Origin: Candidatus Paceibacterota bacterium
Lineage (GTDB): Bacteria; Patescibacteriota; Minisyncoccia; Phycocordibacterales; CAINVO01
Direction of reading: 5' to 3'
Assembly (NCBI GenBank): GCA_028714275.1
Contig: JAQTMP010000003.1
Location: forward strand, 1-28,477
DNA: 28,477 bases
Both the position numbers and the translations under genes were made by a program. The notes beneath the pieces were generated by a model. The model was given only the letters and a program-made list of their open reading frames with translations. It did no database searches and was not told the origin of the DNA. Every line of letters begins with the position of its first letter. Positions within the stretch are counted from its first letter, which is position 1. Shown piece after piece: positions 7,584 through 14,744 of the stretch.

Positions 7584-8678
7584 ATGAAAAAAATATCAAT
7601 TTTTGCAGCAATTATGGCTCTAAGTATGGGTATTTTTACTCACGCTGCCTTGGCTGCTACGCCGACTCTTTCGGCTACGACCGTAGGTGGATCAGTTCAG
7701 ATTACAGTCAGCGGGGATGTCAACTCACCTATATATCTCTATTACTACAACCCAGTCGGTTCTTCTAATATTGCTAATGCCGGGGTTATTGGCAATACCA
7801 ATTCCAGCGGATATTTTTCAACTACAGTGAGCGGCAATGCTTACAATATTCCTTCAGGAACTAATGCCTACGTTGTCGTCAACAACCAGCAATCACCGAT
7901 GATAGTTTGGCCGTACTTTACCGGGGGAGGTTACAATTCTCTAACTTTTAGTCAGACCAATGTTTACTTATCTATCAATCAAAGCGCAACGGTGAGTATT
8001 TTTGGTGGATCAGGAAGCTACTACATTTCTTCGAATTCCAATTCGGGCGTGATCAATGCCACTATCAATAGCAGCAATCAGCTTTACTTGACTGGAACGG
8101 GTTTCGGTACAGCCGCTTTGACTATCTGTAGTAACGGTGGGTATTCAGGGTGCGGTACTCTTTATGTAAATGTGCAATCAACCTACAACAACAACCAATC
8201 TCCCCCAGGCTTGAGTCAAAATAATTTAAATTTGAATGTGGGGCAGGGTCAACAGATCATAGTCTATGGAACAGGTAGCTATACGCTTTCGAGCAATTCC
8301 AATCCAAACGTCGTGTCTGCCTACATGACTGGAGGCAGTGTAGTCAATGTCTTCGGTACGAGTCCCGGTACATCGGTACTCTCTATCTGTGCGTCTAGCG
8401 GTGGTAGCGGATGTGCCAGTCTCTACGTGACCGTGTCTGGTTATGGATACTATGGAGGTACCAACTACTACAACAACCCTACGGTCTATACTTACCCAAC
8501 AAATTATACTTATCCACAAGGGCGACCAGTGGCCGGCGTATACCTTAGTCAGGTTCCTTCAACGGGTATCAATTTCAACCTAAAAGTGGCTCTATTTATG
8601 ATTGCTTTGGCATGTTGGAGTCTTCTCATGGCCCATATTCTTTTGACAAAATATACTCGCTCCAAGTGGTACATGTAA
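7584..8678 (+). CDS. Exported surface protein with two Ig-like repeats and a VPSTG-type tail
   Basis: This 364-aa protein has a clear signal peptide (about 1-24, cut after AALA). Two related repeats follow, about residues 119-198 and 209-286. Each has a BIG2-like pattern (Leu-rich strand, SSNS, G-T-S/A, then a Cys pair C182/C190 and C269/C277 in CxxxxxSGC), suggesting a disulfide in each Ig-like domain. A Tyr/Asn/Pro-rich linker (287-315) leads to SQVPSTG (322-328), a hydrophobic helix (about 333-354) and a short basic tail TKYTRSKWYM. That tripartite end looks like a sortase-type sorting signal or a membrane anchor. Function is probably in the cell-surface layer or adhesion. The cargo is not recognisable by sequence. 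Confidence 0.75.
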   Translation: MKKISIFAAIMALSMGIFTHAALAATPTLSATTVGGSVQITVSGDVNSPIYLYYYNPVGSSNIANAGVIGNTNSSGYFSTTVSGNAYNIPSGTNAYVVVNNQQSPMIVWPYFTGGGYNSLTFSQTNVYLSINQSATVSIFGGSGSYYISSNSNSGVINATINSSNQLYLTGTGFGTAALTICSNGGYSGCGTLYVNVQSTYNNNQSPPGLSQNNLNLNVGQGQQIIVYGTGSYTLSSNSNPNVVSAYMTGGSVVNVFGTSPGTSVLSICASSGGSGCASLYVTVSGYGYYGGTNYYNNPTVYTYPTNYTYPQGRPVAGVYLSQVPSTGINFNLKVALFMIALACWSLLMAHILLTKYTRSKWYM

Positions 8679-8719
8679 TTTCTCCTGTTTTGTTTTGAAA
8701 TAAAAATGAAATGCCCATG

Positions 8720-8725
8720 TATAAG
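8720..8725 (+). promoter_or_regulatory. -10 box of the DUF5666-like gene
   Basis: TATAAG ends 6 bases before the ATG at 8731, with TTGAAA at 8695-8700 as a possible -35. A GTG at 8725 overlaps the -10 and is unlikely to be the start. Confidence 0.5.
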
Positions 8726-8730
8726 TGGGT

Positions 8731-9420
8731 ATGAAATCATATAAAAATTTTAGAAAAAGAATCCTTATTACAAGTTCAACGTTAGCTTTATCTCTGATAG
8801 TGGTCACCCCTACTTTTGCCTCAACCAAGTGGGGGCGCACGCATCTTGGAGAAGCAGGGCAGACCGGAGTGGTCGGATCAGTGACGGGGGTAAGCGGCAG
8901 CACTATTAGTCTAGTCGGAAAGTTTGCGAGTACCACTGACTACATAGTGGACGCCGCCAATGCCAAAATAGTCAAAAACGGTTCGACTATAAATGTTAGT
9001 GATATTCAGGTCAACGATGTCCTTTTGGTGAGAGGCACAGTCTCAGGCACTAATGTCGCCGCAACTAACATCGTCGACGGTAAGCCAGGGGTAAATCATA
9101 GCGAGAATATCCAGCATAAAAGTAATATCTCTATTGGAACGATTTCAGCTATCAACGGAGCCAGCTTTACTTTGGACAAATGGGAGCATGGCACCACGAC
9201 CGCAGCCACCGCTCTGACTGTCGTCACAGATAACAACACGCTCTTTAAATTAAATGGGAAGACAGCTACTTCGACTGGCGGCGTGGGTAATCTTGCAATC
9301 GGTCAGCGAGTGGTAGTCCTCGGTTCAGTAGCTAATAATACAGTGACAGCGACCAGCGTAAATATTATGGCGCGACTGCCTGTCAGGGGAATGCACATCC
9401 GTCCTTTAAAAAATAAATAA
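8731..9420 (+). CDS. Exported DUF5666-like protein
   Basis: A 229-aa protein starts with a signal peptide, ending about ...TPTFA at residue 30. The mature part holds two copies of a small beta-barrel repeat: G-V-V/T-G-S/T-V-T/S-x-V/I-x-G-x-x-I/F-T/S-L, then a hydrophobic strand ending VLLVRGTV or VVVLGSV. This is the pattern of DUF5666, an OB-like domain found in exported proteins. Its role is unknown. The ATG at 8731 follows a -10 box by 6 bases. The same domain type appears at the C-terminus of the sigma-partner membrane protein at 10011, so the two may work together outside the membrane. Confidence 0.75.
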   Translation: MKSYKNFRKRILITSSTLALSLIVVTPTFASTKWGRTHLGEAGQTGVVGSVTGVSGSTISLVGKFASTTDYIVDAANAKIVKNGSTINVSDIQVNDVLLVRGTVSGTNVAATNIVDGKPGVNHSENIQHKSNISIGTISAINGASFTLDKWEHGTTTAATALTVVTDNNTLFKLNGKTATSTGGVGNLAIGQRVVVLGSVANNTVTATSVNIMARLPVRGMHIRPLKNK

Positions 9421-9433
9421 AAATAATAAAAAA

Positions 9434-9442
9434 TGGTAGAAT
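9434..9442 (+). promoter_or_regulatory. Extended -10 promoter of the first ECF sigma gene
   Basis: TGG followed by TAGAAT (9437-9442) ends 7 bases before the ATG at 9449, so a leaderless mRNA is expected. No -35 is visible, as is usual for extended -10 promoters. Confidence 0.6.
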
Positions 9443-9448
9443 GGCTTT

Positions 9449-10021
9449 ATGGCTGAACACTCTGACGAAGAAGTTGCTTTACAGGTCCAACGAGGGCAGA
9501 CTTGGCTTTTCTCTGTGCTTATAGGCAGATATGAAGCCAAGATGATTCGTTATGCCCAAAGATTCCTTTTTGGGTATGATGATGTCCAGGACCTGGTCCA
9601 GGAAGTCTTTATCAAGGCATACACCAATATCAAAAGTTTTGATGCGACTAGGAAGTTTTCGCCTTGGCTTTATCGGATTGCTCACAATGAGTTCATCAAT
9701 GCCATCAAAAAAAGGGGCAAGGAACCGGTTACTTTTTTTGATCCAGACACTCTTTTTCCACATCCAGTCTATGAGGGTGGAGAAAAGGATACGCTTGATG
9801 ATATGCAGGTCAAAAAGATGCTGGAAATCTCTTTAGACCGCTTAGATCCAAAGTATCGGGAACCTTTGGTCTTGTATTATTATGAAGAAGCTGATTATCA
9901 AGCCATTTCTGATATTATGAGAATACCTATATCTACAGTCGGTATCCGTTTGAAGAGGGGTCGAGAAGCCTTGAAAAAAATAGTCGATGAAGTCAATCCA
10001 CACTACGAACATGACAAATGA
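9449..10021 (+). CDS. ECF-type RNA polymerase sigma factor (first copy)
   Basis: The 190-aa protein has region 2 (about 22-85) with DVQDLVQEVFIKAY and the DNA-melting segment SPWLYRIAHNEFIN, and region 4 (about 127-178) with LDPKYREPLVLYYYEEADYQ followed by the helix-turn-helix AISDIMRIPISTVGIRLKRG. Region 3 is absent, which defines an ECF sigma factor. Its stop overlaps the next gene's ATG (10011) by 11 bases, so the two are translationally coupled, the classic layout of a sigma factor with its membrane regulator. Its own promoter looks sigma70-like, unlike that of the second ECF gene at 14234. Confidence 0.9.
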   Translation: MAEHSDEEVALQVQRGQTWLFSVLIGRYEAKMIRYAQRFLFGYDDVQDLVQEVFIKAYTNIKSFDATRKFSPWLYRIAHNEFINAIKKRGKEPVTFFDPDTLFPHPVYEGGEKDTLDDMQVKKMLEISLDRLDPKYREPLVLYYYEEADYQAISDIMRIPISTVGIRLKRGREALKKIVDEVNPHYEHDK

Positions 10022-10754
10022 AATAGACAACAAAATAGACGAGATGATTAAAAAGGGAAACCTAAAAATGCGACCCAAATGGTATTTTATTCTCCAGGGA
10101 TTTTTGGCTGTATTGGGAGCCTTGTTCCTTTTCTTATTGCTCATATATGTGATTAGCTTTATTATTTTTGTGGTTTTCCATACGGGTGTTGCTTTTGTGA
10201 CAGGTTTTGGTCCTTTGGGTATCCGAGCTTTTTTATTCTCGTTCCCTTGGATTCTAGTTTTGGTGGTGGTGGCCTTTATGGCTATTTTGGAAAAGTTGCT
10301 CAAACGCTATGCTTTTTCTTATCGTCAGCCGATTATTTATTCAGCCATGGGTATGATGGTGATAGTGGTTTTGGGAGGAGTCTTTTTGGCCCAAACGTCC
10401 ATTCACGATGTATTTTTACGGCATGCTCGCAAGGGTGATCTCTCTCTACAGCCAATCGCGGGTGTGTTTTATAAAAACTATGGAGCGCCTCATTTTACGG
10501 ACATTCATCTGGGGGTCATTACTCTTATTGATGCTCAGGGCTTTGTGATGCTGGATCACGATGGCGACGAGACAGCCAGAGTTTTTGTCACCCCAGATAC
10601 GCGTTTTGATCCAAGCGCTGGTTTCAGCGTGGGGGACACTGTAGTGGTCTTAGGCGAAGAGGGTACAAGCTCGGCTACTTCCTCGGAAGCGTCCTTAGCT
10701 ACTTCTTCGATTGATTTTTTTATCAAAGCTTTTGGCATTCGTAAAATAAAATAA
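10011..10754 (+). CDS. Membrane partner of the ECF sigma factor with DUF5666-like outer domain
   Basis: A 247-aa protein has a short charged cytoplasmic N-terminus (1-24), three hydrophobic segments (about 25-57, 74-97 and 107-127) and an extracytoplasmic C-terminal domain. That domain (about 160-215) runs LGVITLIDAQGFVMLDHDGD to FSVGDTVVVLGEE, resembling the DUF5666 fold of the exported protein at 8731. The position directly after and overlapping a sigma gene suggests an anti-sigma or signal-sensing role, but no ZAS-type or RseA-type motif is visible. The ATG at 10011 is chosen; an ATG at 9987 would increase the overlap to 35 bases. Confidence 0.7.
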   Translation: MTNEIDNKIDEMIKKGNLKMRPKWYFILQGFLAVLGALFLFLLLIYVISFIIFVVFHTGVAFVTGFGPLGIRAFLFSFPWILVLVVVAFMAILEKLLKRYAFSYRQPIIYSAMGMMVIVVLGGVFLAQTSIHDVFLRHARKGDLSLQPIAGVFYKNYGAPHFTDIHLGVITLIDAQGFVMLDHDGDETARVFVTPDTRFDPSAGFSVGDTVVVLGEEGTSSATSSEASLATSSIDFFIKAFGIRKIK

Positions 10755-10764
10755 GCATAAACAA

Positions 10765-11130
10765 ATGAAATCCTTTTCACACATTTTATTGCGTATCAGT
10801 ATGAGCTTGGTTTTTTTGTGGTTTGGTTTTCAACAGCTCGCTAGTCCCACAGATTGGATCGGTTTCTTGCCCACCTGGACTGTTTCTCTACCTATCAGTC
10901 AGATCGGCTTTGTTTATTTAAACGGCTGGTTTGAAGTGGTGGCAGGCTTGTTTTTGTTGGCCGGATTTTATACACGAGCGGCAGCCCTTTTGCTCGGGCT
11001 TCATTTACTAGGCATAGCCTATACTATTGGATATGGGGCCATTGCGGTGCGGGATGTCGGTCTAGCCTTGGCTACTCTATCTGTCTTTTTATACGGCAGG
11101 GATAAATGGTCTTTGGATAAAAAGTTTTAA
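10765..11130 (+). CDS. DoxX-family membrane protein
   Basis: This 121-aa protein has four predicted membrane helices. It has the DoxX-family pattern: an N-terminal LLRISMSLVFLWFGFQQL helix, a long loop with W-x-G-F-L-P, GWFEVVAGLFLLAGFYTRAAA in the second helix, and a final helix with a short cytoplasmic tail. Family members take part in respiratory quinone or redox stress complexes; no precise substrate can be assigned. It begins 10 bases after the sigma partner gene, so it is likely the third gene of that operon. Confidence 0.82.
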   Translation: MKSFSHILLRISMSLVFLWFGFQQLASPTDWIGFLPTWTVSLPISQIGFVYLNGWFEVVAGLFLLAGFYTRAAALLLGLHLLGIAYTIGYGAIAVRDVGLALATLSVFLYGRDKWSLDKKF

Positions 11131-11182
11131 AAAATAGAAAATAATGTTCAAATTTCGGCCTATTTACTAGGTATTTTTGATG

Positions 11183-11210
11183 TGTCATTACAAAGGGGCA
11201 TTCACGTCAT
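11183..11210 (+). promoter_or_regulatory. ECF-type promoter of the peptidoglycan-binding/Fn3 gene
   Basis: TGTCAT (11183-11188), 16 bases and CGTCAT (11205-11210). The layout TGTCA-N16-CGTC is like known ECF (ECF41-type) promoters. Over 29 bases from 11182 it matches the region before the second ECF sigma gene at 20 positions. No sigma70 -10/-35 pair fits here. Transcription near 11217 gives a leader of about 64 nt with a small hairpin, ATGGAT-TTTG-ATCCAT. Confidence 0.55.
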
Positions 11211-11280
11211 AGGTTGCATAAAAGGTCGCAGTGTTTTATGGATTTTGATCCATTCATTATTATTAGCTTAATCAACAAAC

Positions 11281-11964
11281 ATGAAATATATAAAAAATCT
11301 CGGTAAATGGGCGGAGGTTGTCATGGGTGGAATGGTTGTCGCAGCGGTGGTGGCCTTTGCTTTTGTTTACTCAATTGCGTTGGCTGCCGGTGCGCCCATC
11401 ACTTCACAAATGTCAGTCGGCTCCCGTGGAGGTGATGTAAGCAACCTGCAGTCAGTCTTGGCTTCAAACCCTAAAATATACCCAGAAGGATTGGTTACGG
11501 GATATTTTGGTCCTTTGACGCAAGCTGCAGTTACCCAGTTTCAGGTGGCGTATGATCTTCCTCAGGCAGGAAGAGTTGGTCCACTGACTCTCGCCAAGCT
11601 TAATGGTGTGATTGCTTCTGGTCTCGGTGTGGATATCTCCGCTCCAGTTATTTTTGGAGTGAGTGTTCAAAATACAACAACCACAAATGGGTTGGATACA
11701 GTTACCTTCATGTGGAATACTAGCGAGGCCTCACAAGCCAAGGTCTTCTATAGTGCTCAGCCTTTGAGCTTGACTGAGTCTAGTCAAAGCTTCACAGCTC
11801 CATTCATTAGCGGCTCTGTGGCTGTAGATGCCAGCCTAAAGACTACTCAAGCCGTGACGGTATCGGGGCTTCAGCCTCATACAGTCTACTACTATGTGGT
11901 TGAGTCTATCGATGCATCTGGCAATGTTAGTGTCTCCACTCCTGCAACTTTTACCACTCAATAA
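11281..11964 (+). CDS. Exported peptidoglycan-binding protein with Fn3-like domain
   Basis: The 227-aa protein has a signal peptide or anchor with a hydrophobic core at about 15-35 (ends ALAAG). A PG_binding_1 domain (47-109) has VGSRGGDVSNLQSVL, the YFGPLTQAAVTQFQ repeat strand and GRVGPLTLAKL. An Fn3/purple-acid-phosphatase-N-like domain follows (about 121-226), beginning APVIFGV and ending with VYYYVVESIDASGNVS and a final FTTQ. It should tether to cell wall and display the Fn3 module outside. The same Fn3-like module occurs twice in the protein at 15691, and both genes have ECF-type upstream promoters. Confidence 0.88.
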   Translation: MKYIKNLGKWAEVVMGGMVVAAVVAFAFVYSIALAAGAPITSQMSVGSRGGDVSNLQSVLASNPKIYPEGLVTGYFGPLTQAAVTQFQVAYDLPQAGRVGPLTLAKLNGVIASGLGVDISAPVIFGVSVQNTTTTNGLDTVTFMWNTSEASQAKVFYSAQPLSLTESSQSFTAPFISGSVAVDASLKTTQAVTVSGLQPHTVYYYVVESIDASGNVSVSTPATFTTQ

Positions 11965-11990
11965 AGTGATAAAACATTCAGCGGGGGATA

Positions 11991-12037
11991 GCCCAAAACA
12001 AGAGGCCTTCAAAGCCTCTTGTTTTGGGCCTGTTTTT
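11991..12037 (+). terminator. Strong intrinsic terminator
   Basis: A perfect 16-bp stem (11991-12006 with 12014-12029) has a 7-base loop and is followed by CTGTTTTTTG. It ends the peptidoglycan-binding gene. Its 3' arm also supplies TTGGGC, the likely -35 of the DedA promoter. Confidence 0.88.
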
Positions 12038-12052
12038 TGCCTGTGCTATAAT
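12025..12052 (+). promoter_or_regulatory. Promoter of the DedA gene
   Basis: TTGGGC (12024-12029 region), about 17 bases and TATAAT (12047-12052) preceded by TGC, an extended -10. The leader is about 11 nt. Confidence 0.6.
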
Positions 12053-12069
12053 TATCCTACAAATTAAAA

Positions 12070-12732
12070 ATGATGCGCTACTTTTTTTCACCTCTTCATT
12101 ACTATCATCCATTTACACATTCTCTTTCACATATTCTGCCTTTCCTTGATCAAATAGGGCCATGGGGGTATCTAATCCTCTTTTTAATTTCTTTTGCAGA
12201 GGCTCTGCCAGTCATCGGCCTTTTTATTCCAGGGGTTTCCGCTTTGCTTTTTTTTGGCTTTGTTTCCTCACAAGGTTACGTTGATGTTCCCAATTTAATA
12301 TTAGTGGCCGTTCTTGGAGCGGTGGCGGGGGATTTTGTGGCCTACGCTGTCGGTTTTCATGGCGAAAAACTTTTTCATCAAGGCAACCGTTTTTTCAAGC
12401 TGAGCCATCTAGAGATAGGAAAAACCTTTTTTAAAAAGTATGGGGATAAAAGCGTTTTTATTGGCCGGTTTATTGGTCCATTGCGGCCAATCGTACCTTT
12501 TGTAGCAGGCTTGGTAAAAATGCCTTTCGCGTCATTTTCCATCTGGAACATTTTAAGTGCCATTATTTGGTCAGCAGGGTATATTATTTTAGGTTTTATT
12601 TTTGGGTATAGAATTGGTTTAATAGAGCACTGGTTTTCTCGTCTAAGCCTGATTGCTTTTGCGCTGGTAGTCTTTTTTGTGGTGGCTTATATCGTGAGAT
12701 TAAAAACGAAGAAGGAAATGGAAGTGGAGTAA
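12070..12732 (+). CDS. DedA/SNARE-associated family membrane protein
   Basis: This 220-aa integral membrane protein has DedA features: FAEALPVIGLFIPGVSALLFFGF near residues 42-64, the glycine-rich GAVAGDFVAYAVGF, the FIGRFIGPLRPIVPFVAG motif (about 132-149) with the conserved arginines, and C-terminal membrane helices. DedA proteins are membrane flippases or transporters that help keep the proton motive force and lipid distribution, including undecaprenyl-phosphate recycling. A second ATG at 12073 is an alternative start. It has its own promoter and is followed by pilin-like genes. Confidence 0.9.
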   Translation: MMRYFFSPLHYYHPFTHSLSHILPFLDQIGPWGYLILFLISFAEALPVIGLFIPGVSALLFFGFVSSQGYVDVPNLILVAVLGAVAGDFVAYAVGFHGEKLFHQGNRFFKLSHLEIGKTFFKKYGDKSVFIGRFIGPLRPIVPFVAGLVKMPFASFSIWNILSAIIWSAGYIILGFIFGYRIGLIEHWFSRLSLIAFALVVFFVVAYIVRLKTKKEMEVE

Positions 12733-12782
12733 ACATAAATTTTTGCTTAGATAAAATTTATTTTTAGTTTATGTAAGCATGA

Positions 12783-12788
12783 TAGGGT
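12783..12788 (+). promoter_or_regulatory. -10 box of the first pilin-like gene
   Basis: TGA then TAGGGT (extended -10, TAnnnT) ends 7 bases before the ATG at 12795, again fitting leaderless transcription. Confidence 0.45.
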
Positions 12789-12794
12789 AGCAGG

Positions 12795-13184
12795 ATGAAA
12801 AATAATTCTGGTTTTGCGGCCTTGATTGCCGTGAGCATAATAGGGACATTAATGCTCGAGTATGCTGTCATGGCTTCGCTCAATATTTACCAGGCCAGAA
12901 AAATTCAACTCGATGAAATTCAAAAATTGCAAAATAAGGCAGCAGCCTTCAGCTGCCTATCCGTTGCTCTACTTTGGTTGGCGGAGGATCATTTTATTGA
13001 AAATTGGCCGGAATGTGTTGTTTCAAAAGTCTATCTTGGCGGTTCACAAAATGAATGGAAGTTAGTGACTACAGAAAAAAGCCCTAAAGAGAGCCGTTTT
13101 TCTTCATTTATCCAGGCTGAGGTTTTTGTTGAAAGATTTTCACTGAGGGTTTCTGGAGTTCAGGAAATCTTTAATTTACCTTGA
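12795..13184 (+). CDS. Pilin-like/pseudopilin membrane protein
   Basis: A 129-aa protein has a short charged N-terminus (MKNNSG) and one long hydrophobic helix, FAALIAVSIIGTLMLEYAVM (7-26). A cleavage like that of prepilin peptidase could occur after G6. It has an amphipathic helix after it and a cysteine-containing globular part (C54, C74). It sits right before a canonical type IV pilin gene. The lack of the usual glutamate at position +5 makes it more like a minor pilin (PilX- or GspK-like) than a major subunit. Function is inferred from neighbours. Confidence 0.6.
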   Translation: MKNNSGFAALIAVSIIGTLMLEYAVMASLNIYQARKIQLDEIQKLQNKAAAFSCLSVALLWLAEDHFIENWPECVVSKVYLGGSQNEWKLVTTEKSPKESRFSSFIQAEVFVERFSLRVSGVQEIFNLP

Positions 13185-13206
13185 GCGAAATCTGCCGCTA
13201 GCAGTC

Positions 13207-13212
13207 TACACT
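13207..13212 (+). promoter_or_regulatory. -10 box of the type IV pilin gene
   Basis: TACACT ends 7 bases before the ATG at 13219. TTGAGC at 13181-13186 is a distant -35 candidate. Confidence 0.45.
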
Positions 13213-13218
13213 GATGGC

Positions 13219-13725
13219 ATGAAAAAAATATTCAAAAAAATCCAGGGTCAAAAAATTTGTCCTACAAGTAAGTACGGTTTTACTCTAATCGAAATTTTGG
13301 TCGTTATCGGCATCATTGCTATTTTGGCTACGGTAGTCTTGATAGCTATCAACCCCTCGCGTCAGTTCAAGCTGGCTAGAGATTCACAGCGTACTGCCAA
13401 CGTAGTGAGCATTCTAAATGCTCTGGGTCAAAACATCTCTGAAAATAGAGGAGTCTTTACCTGCAACGGTGTCGCCTTTGCTTTTCCTTCTTTGCCTACT
13501 GTTATAAAAAGCGGTACTGGCAGCAGTAGTGAAGCTGATGTAGCTCCCTGCTTAGTGCCGATTTACTTGGCTTCATTACCTTTTGACCCTAGCGCAGCAG
13601 GGGCATACTACACAAGCACTAGTAGTTACAATACAGGGTATAGCTTGTCCCAAGATTCTGGAGGCAGGCTGACAGTCAGCGCTATTGCTGAGATAGGCAG
13701 TACAACAATCTCGGTTTCTCGCTAA
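13219..13725 (+). CDS. Type IV pilin (prepilin GFTLIE)
   Basis: This 168-aa protein carries the prepilin motif YG|FTLIEILVVIGIIAILA, with cleavage after G20 and glutamate at position +5 (E25). A hydrophobic stalk is followed by LARDSQRTANVVSILNAL and a globular domain with a C78-C111 pair. The leader peptide of 20 residues has basic charge. Type IV pili or competence pseudopili fit, probably for attachment to host cells or DNA uptake. The upstream gene at 12795 likely encodes a companion. No pilus assembly ATPase is in the window. Confidence 0.92.
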   Translation: MKKIFKKIQGQKICPTSKYGFTLIEILVVIGIIAILATVVLIAINPSRQFKLARDSQRTANVVSILNALGQNISENRGVFTCNGVAFAFPSLPTVIKSGTGSSSEADVAPCLVPIYLASLPFDPSAAGAYYTSTSSYNTGYSLSQDSGGRLTVSAIAEIGSTTISVSR

Positions 13726-13768
13726 GCTATGCAGGTGTGAATATCTCGGTACTTATTATAGGTGTATG

Positions 13769-13777
13769 GTGCTATAA
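13769..13777 (+). promoter_or_regulatory. Extended -10 promoter of the DUF378 gene
   Basis: TGC then TATAAT (13772-13777). The leader is about 106 nt and contains GGTCGAATGTTTTTT near its 5' end. An alternative ECF-like pair, TGTATG with CGTAAA at N15, overlaps it. Confidence 0.5.
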
Positions 13778-13889
13778 TTAGAGCGTAAAAAAAGGTCGAA
13801 TGTTTTTTGTCACCAGTTCTTTTTCGGTAGGCTTAATATTTCTGCTTTAGTTCCTTATTACTTAACCTATATAAAATAATCCTAAAATT

Positions 13890-14117
13890 ATGAAAGCAAC
13901 ACACATGATCGCTTTTATCCTCTTGGCGATCGGAGGGCTCAATTGGCTACTAGTCGGTCTTTTTGGTTGGGACATCGGTCAGATTTTTGGTGGTCAAGCA
14001 GCAGCCATTTCTCGCATTATTTATGTCCTTGTTGGTTTGTCAGCCCTTTTTGAAATTTTCACTCACAAGAGAAACTGCAAAAATTGCTCAGTCTCAAACC
14101 CAGTGCAGTCAATGTAA
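13890..14117 (+). CDS. DUF378 membrane protein
   Basis: The 75-aa protein has two membrane helices and the DUF378 signature: LLAIGGLNWLLVGLFGWDIG (12-31), then FGG and IIYVLVGLSALFEI, ending with a Cys-containing tail CKNC. Members are small inner-membrane proteins of unknown function that are common near surface or stress genes. A strong terminator follows directly, so it is a monocistronic unit. Confidence 0.85.
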   Translation: MKATHMIAFILLAIGGLNWLLVGLFGWDIGQIFGGQAAAISRIIYVLVGLSALFEIFTHKRNCKNCSVSNPVQSM

Positions 14118-14141
14118 TAAGCCTTGGATTTACAGTTTGTT

Positions 14142-14187
14142 AAACAAATACCCCTTAAATGCTTGGCAAATAAGGGGTATTTGTTTT
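14142..14187 (+). terminator. Intrinsic terminator after the DUF378 gene
   Basis: A 16-bp perfect stem (14142-14157 with 14171-14186) with a 13-base loop, ending in TTTT. Confidence 0.88.
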
Positions 14188-14200
14188 AGAGTTATAAGGG

Positions 14201-14228
14201 TGTAAATAAACAGGGACCTCAACGTCAC
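14201..14228 (+). promoter_or_regulatory. ECF-type autoregulatory promoter of the second sigma gene
   Basis: TGTAAA (14201-14206), N16 and CGTCAC (14223-14228), with the ATG 6 bases on at 14234. It matches the promoter at 11182-11210 at 20 of 29 positions including AGGG in the spacer. The sigma factor probably transcribes its own gene from here, on a leaderless mRNA. Confidence 0.55.
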
Positions 14229-14233
14229 AGCCT

Positions 14234-14740
14234 ATGGAAAGGAAGATTTCTGAACAACAATTTTTGGCGGCATACGACTCCTATATGGAGGCTATTTTTA
14301 GGTTCTGTTACTTTAAAACTCATGATAAGGAGCTTTCTCAGGATCTGATGCAGCAAACCTTCCTCAAGACCTGGGCCTACCTAAAGGATGGCCATGAGGT
14401 GGAAAATCTTAAAGCTTTTATCTATAAAATAGCGGGAAATCTGGTGATCGACTGGTATCGAAAGAAAAAAGAGCAGTCGCTTGAGGATTTGGCTGAGCAG
14501 GGCTTTGATCCAGTAGATGAAAACATGGAGACCCAAAGATACGCTGAGGCCGAATGGGCTATGAAATCCTTGGACAAGCTTGAGCCAGAGGACAAGGATC
14601 TCATCATCTGGCGCTATGTTGAGAGTTATACCCCGAAAGAGATTGCTGACATGCTGGAACAAAAAGTCAATACAATTTCGGTCAGGATCCATCGGGCGGT
14701 CGAGCGTTTAAAGAAGATTTTGCACGAGCAAGAATTTTAA
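14234..14740 (+). CDS. ECF-type RNA polymerase sigma factor (second copy)
   Basis: The 168-aa protein has region 2 (about 12-78) with ELSQDLMQQTFLKTWAYL and AFIYKIAGNLVIDWYRKK, and region 4 (about 112-163) with LEPEDKDLIIWRYVESYTPK and helix-turn-helix EIADMLEQKVNTISVRIHRA. No region 3 is present, so it is ECF-type. The gene for a DUF5667 membrane protein follows 4 bases after the stop, the typical sigma/anti-sigma pairing. It differs from the first ECF factor (9449), and a distinct promoter class precedes this gene and the Fn3 genes. Confidence 0.92.
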   Translation: MERKISEQQFLAAYDSYMEAIFRFCYFKTHDKELSQDLMQQTFLKTWAYLKDGHEVENLKAFIYKIAGNLVIDWYRKKKEQSLEDLAEQGFDPVDENMETQRYAEAEWAMKSLDKLEPEDKDLIIWRYVESYTPKEIADMLEQKVNTISVRIHRAVERLKKILHEQEF

Positions 14741-14744
14741 AAAT

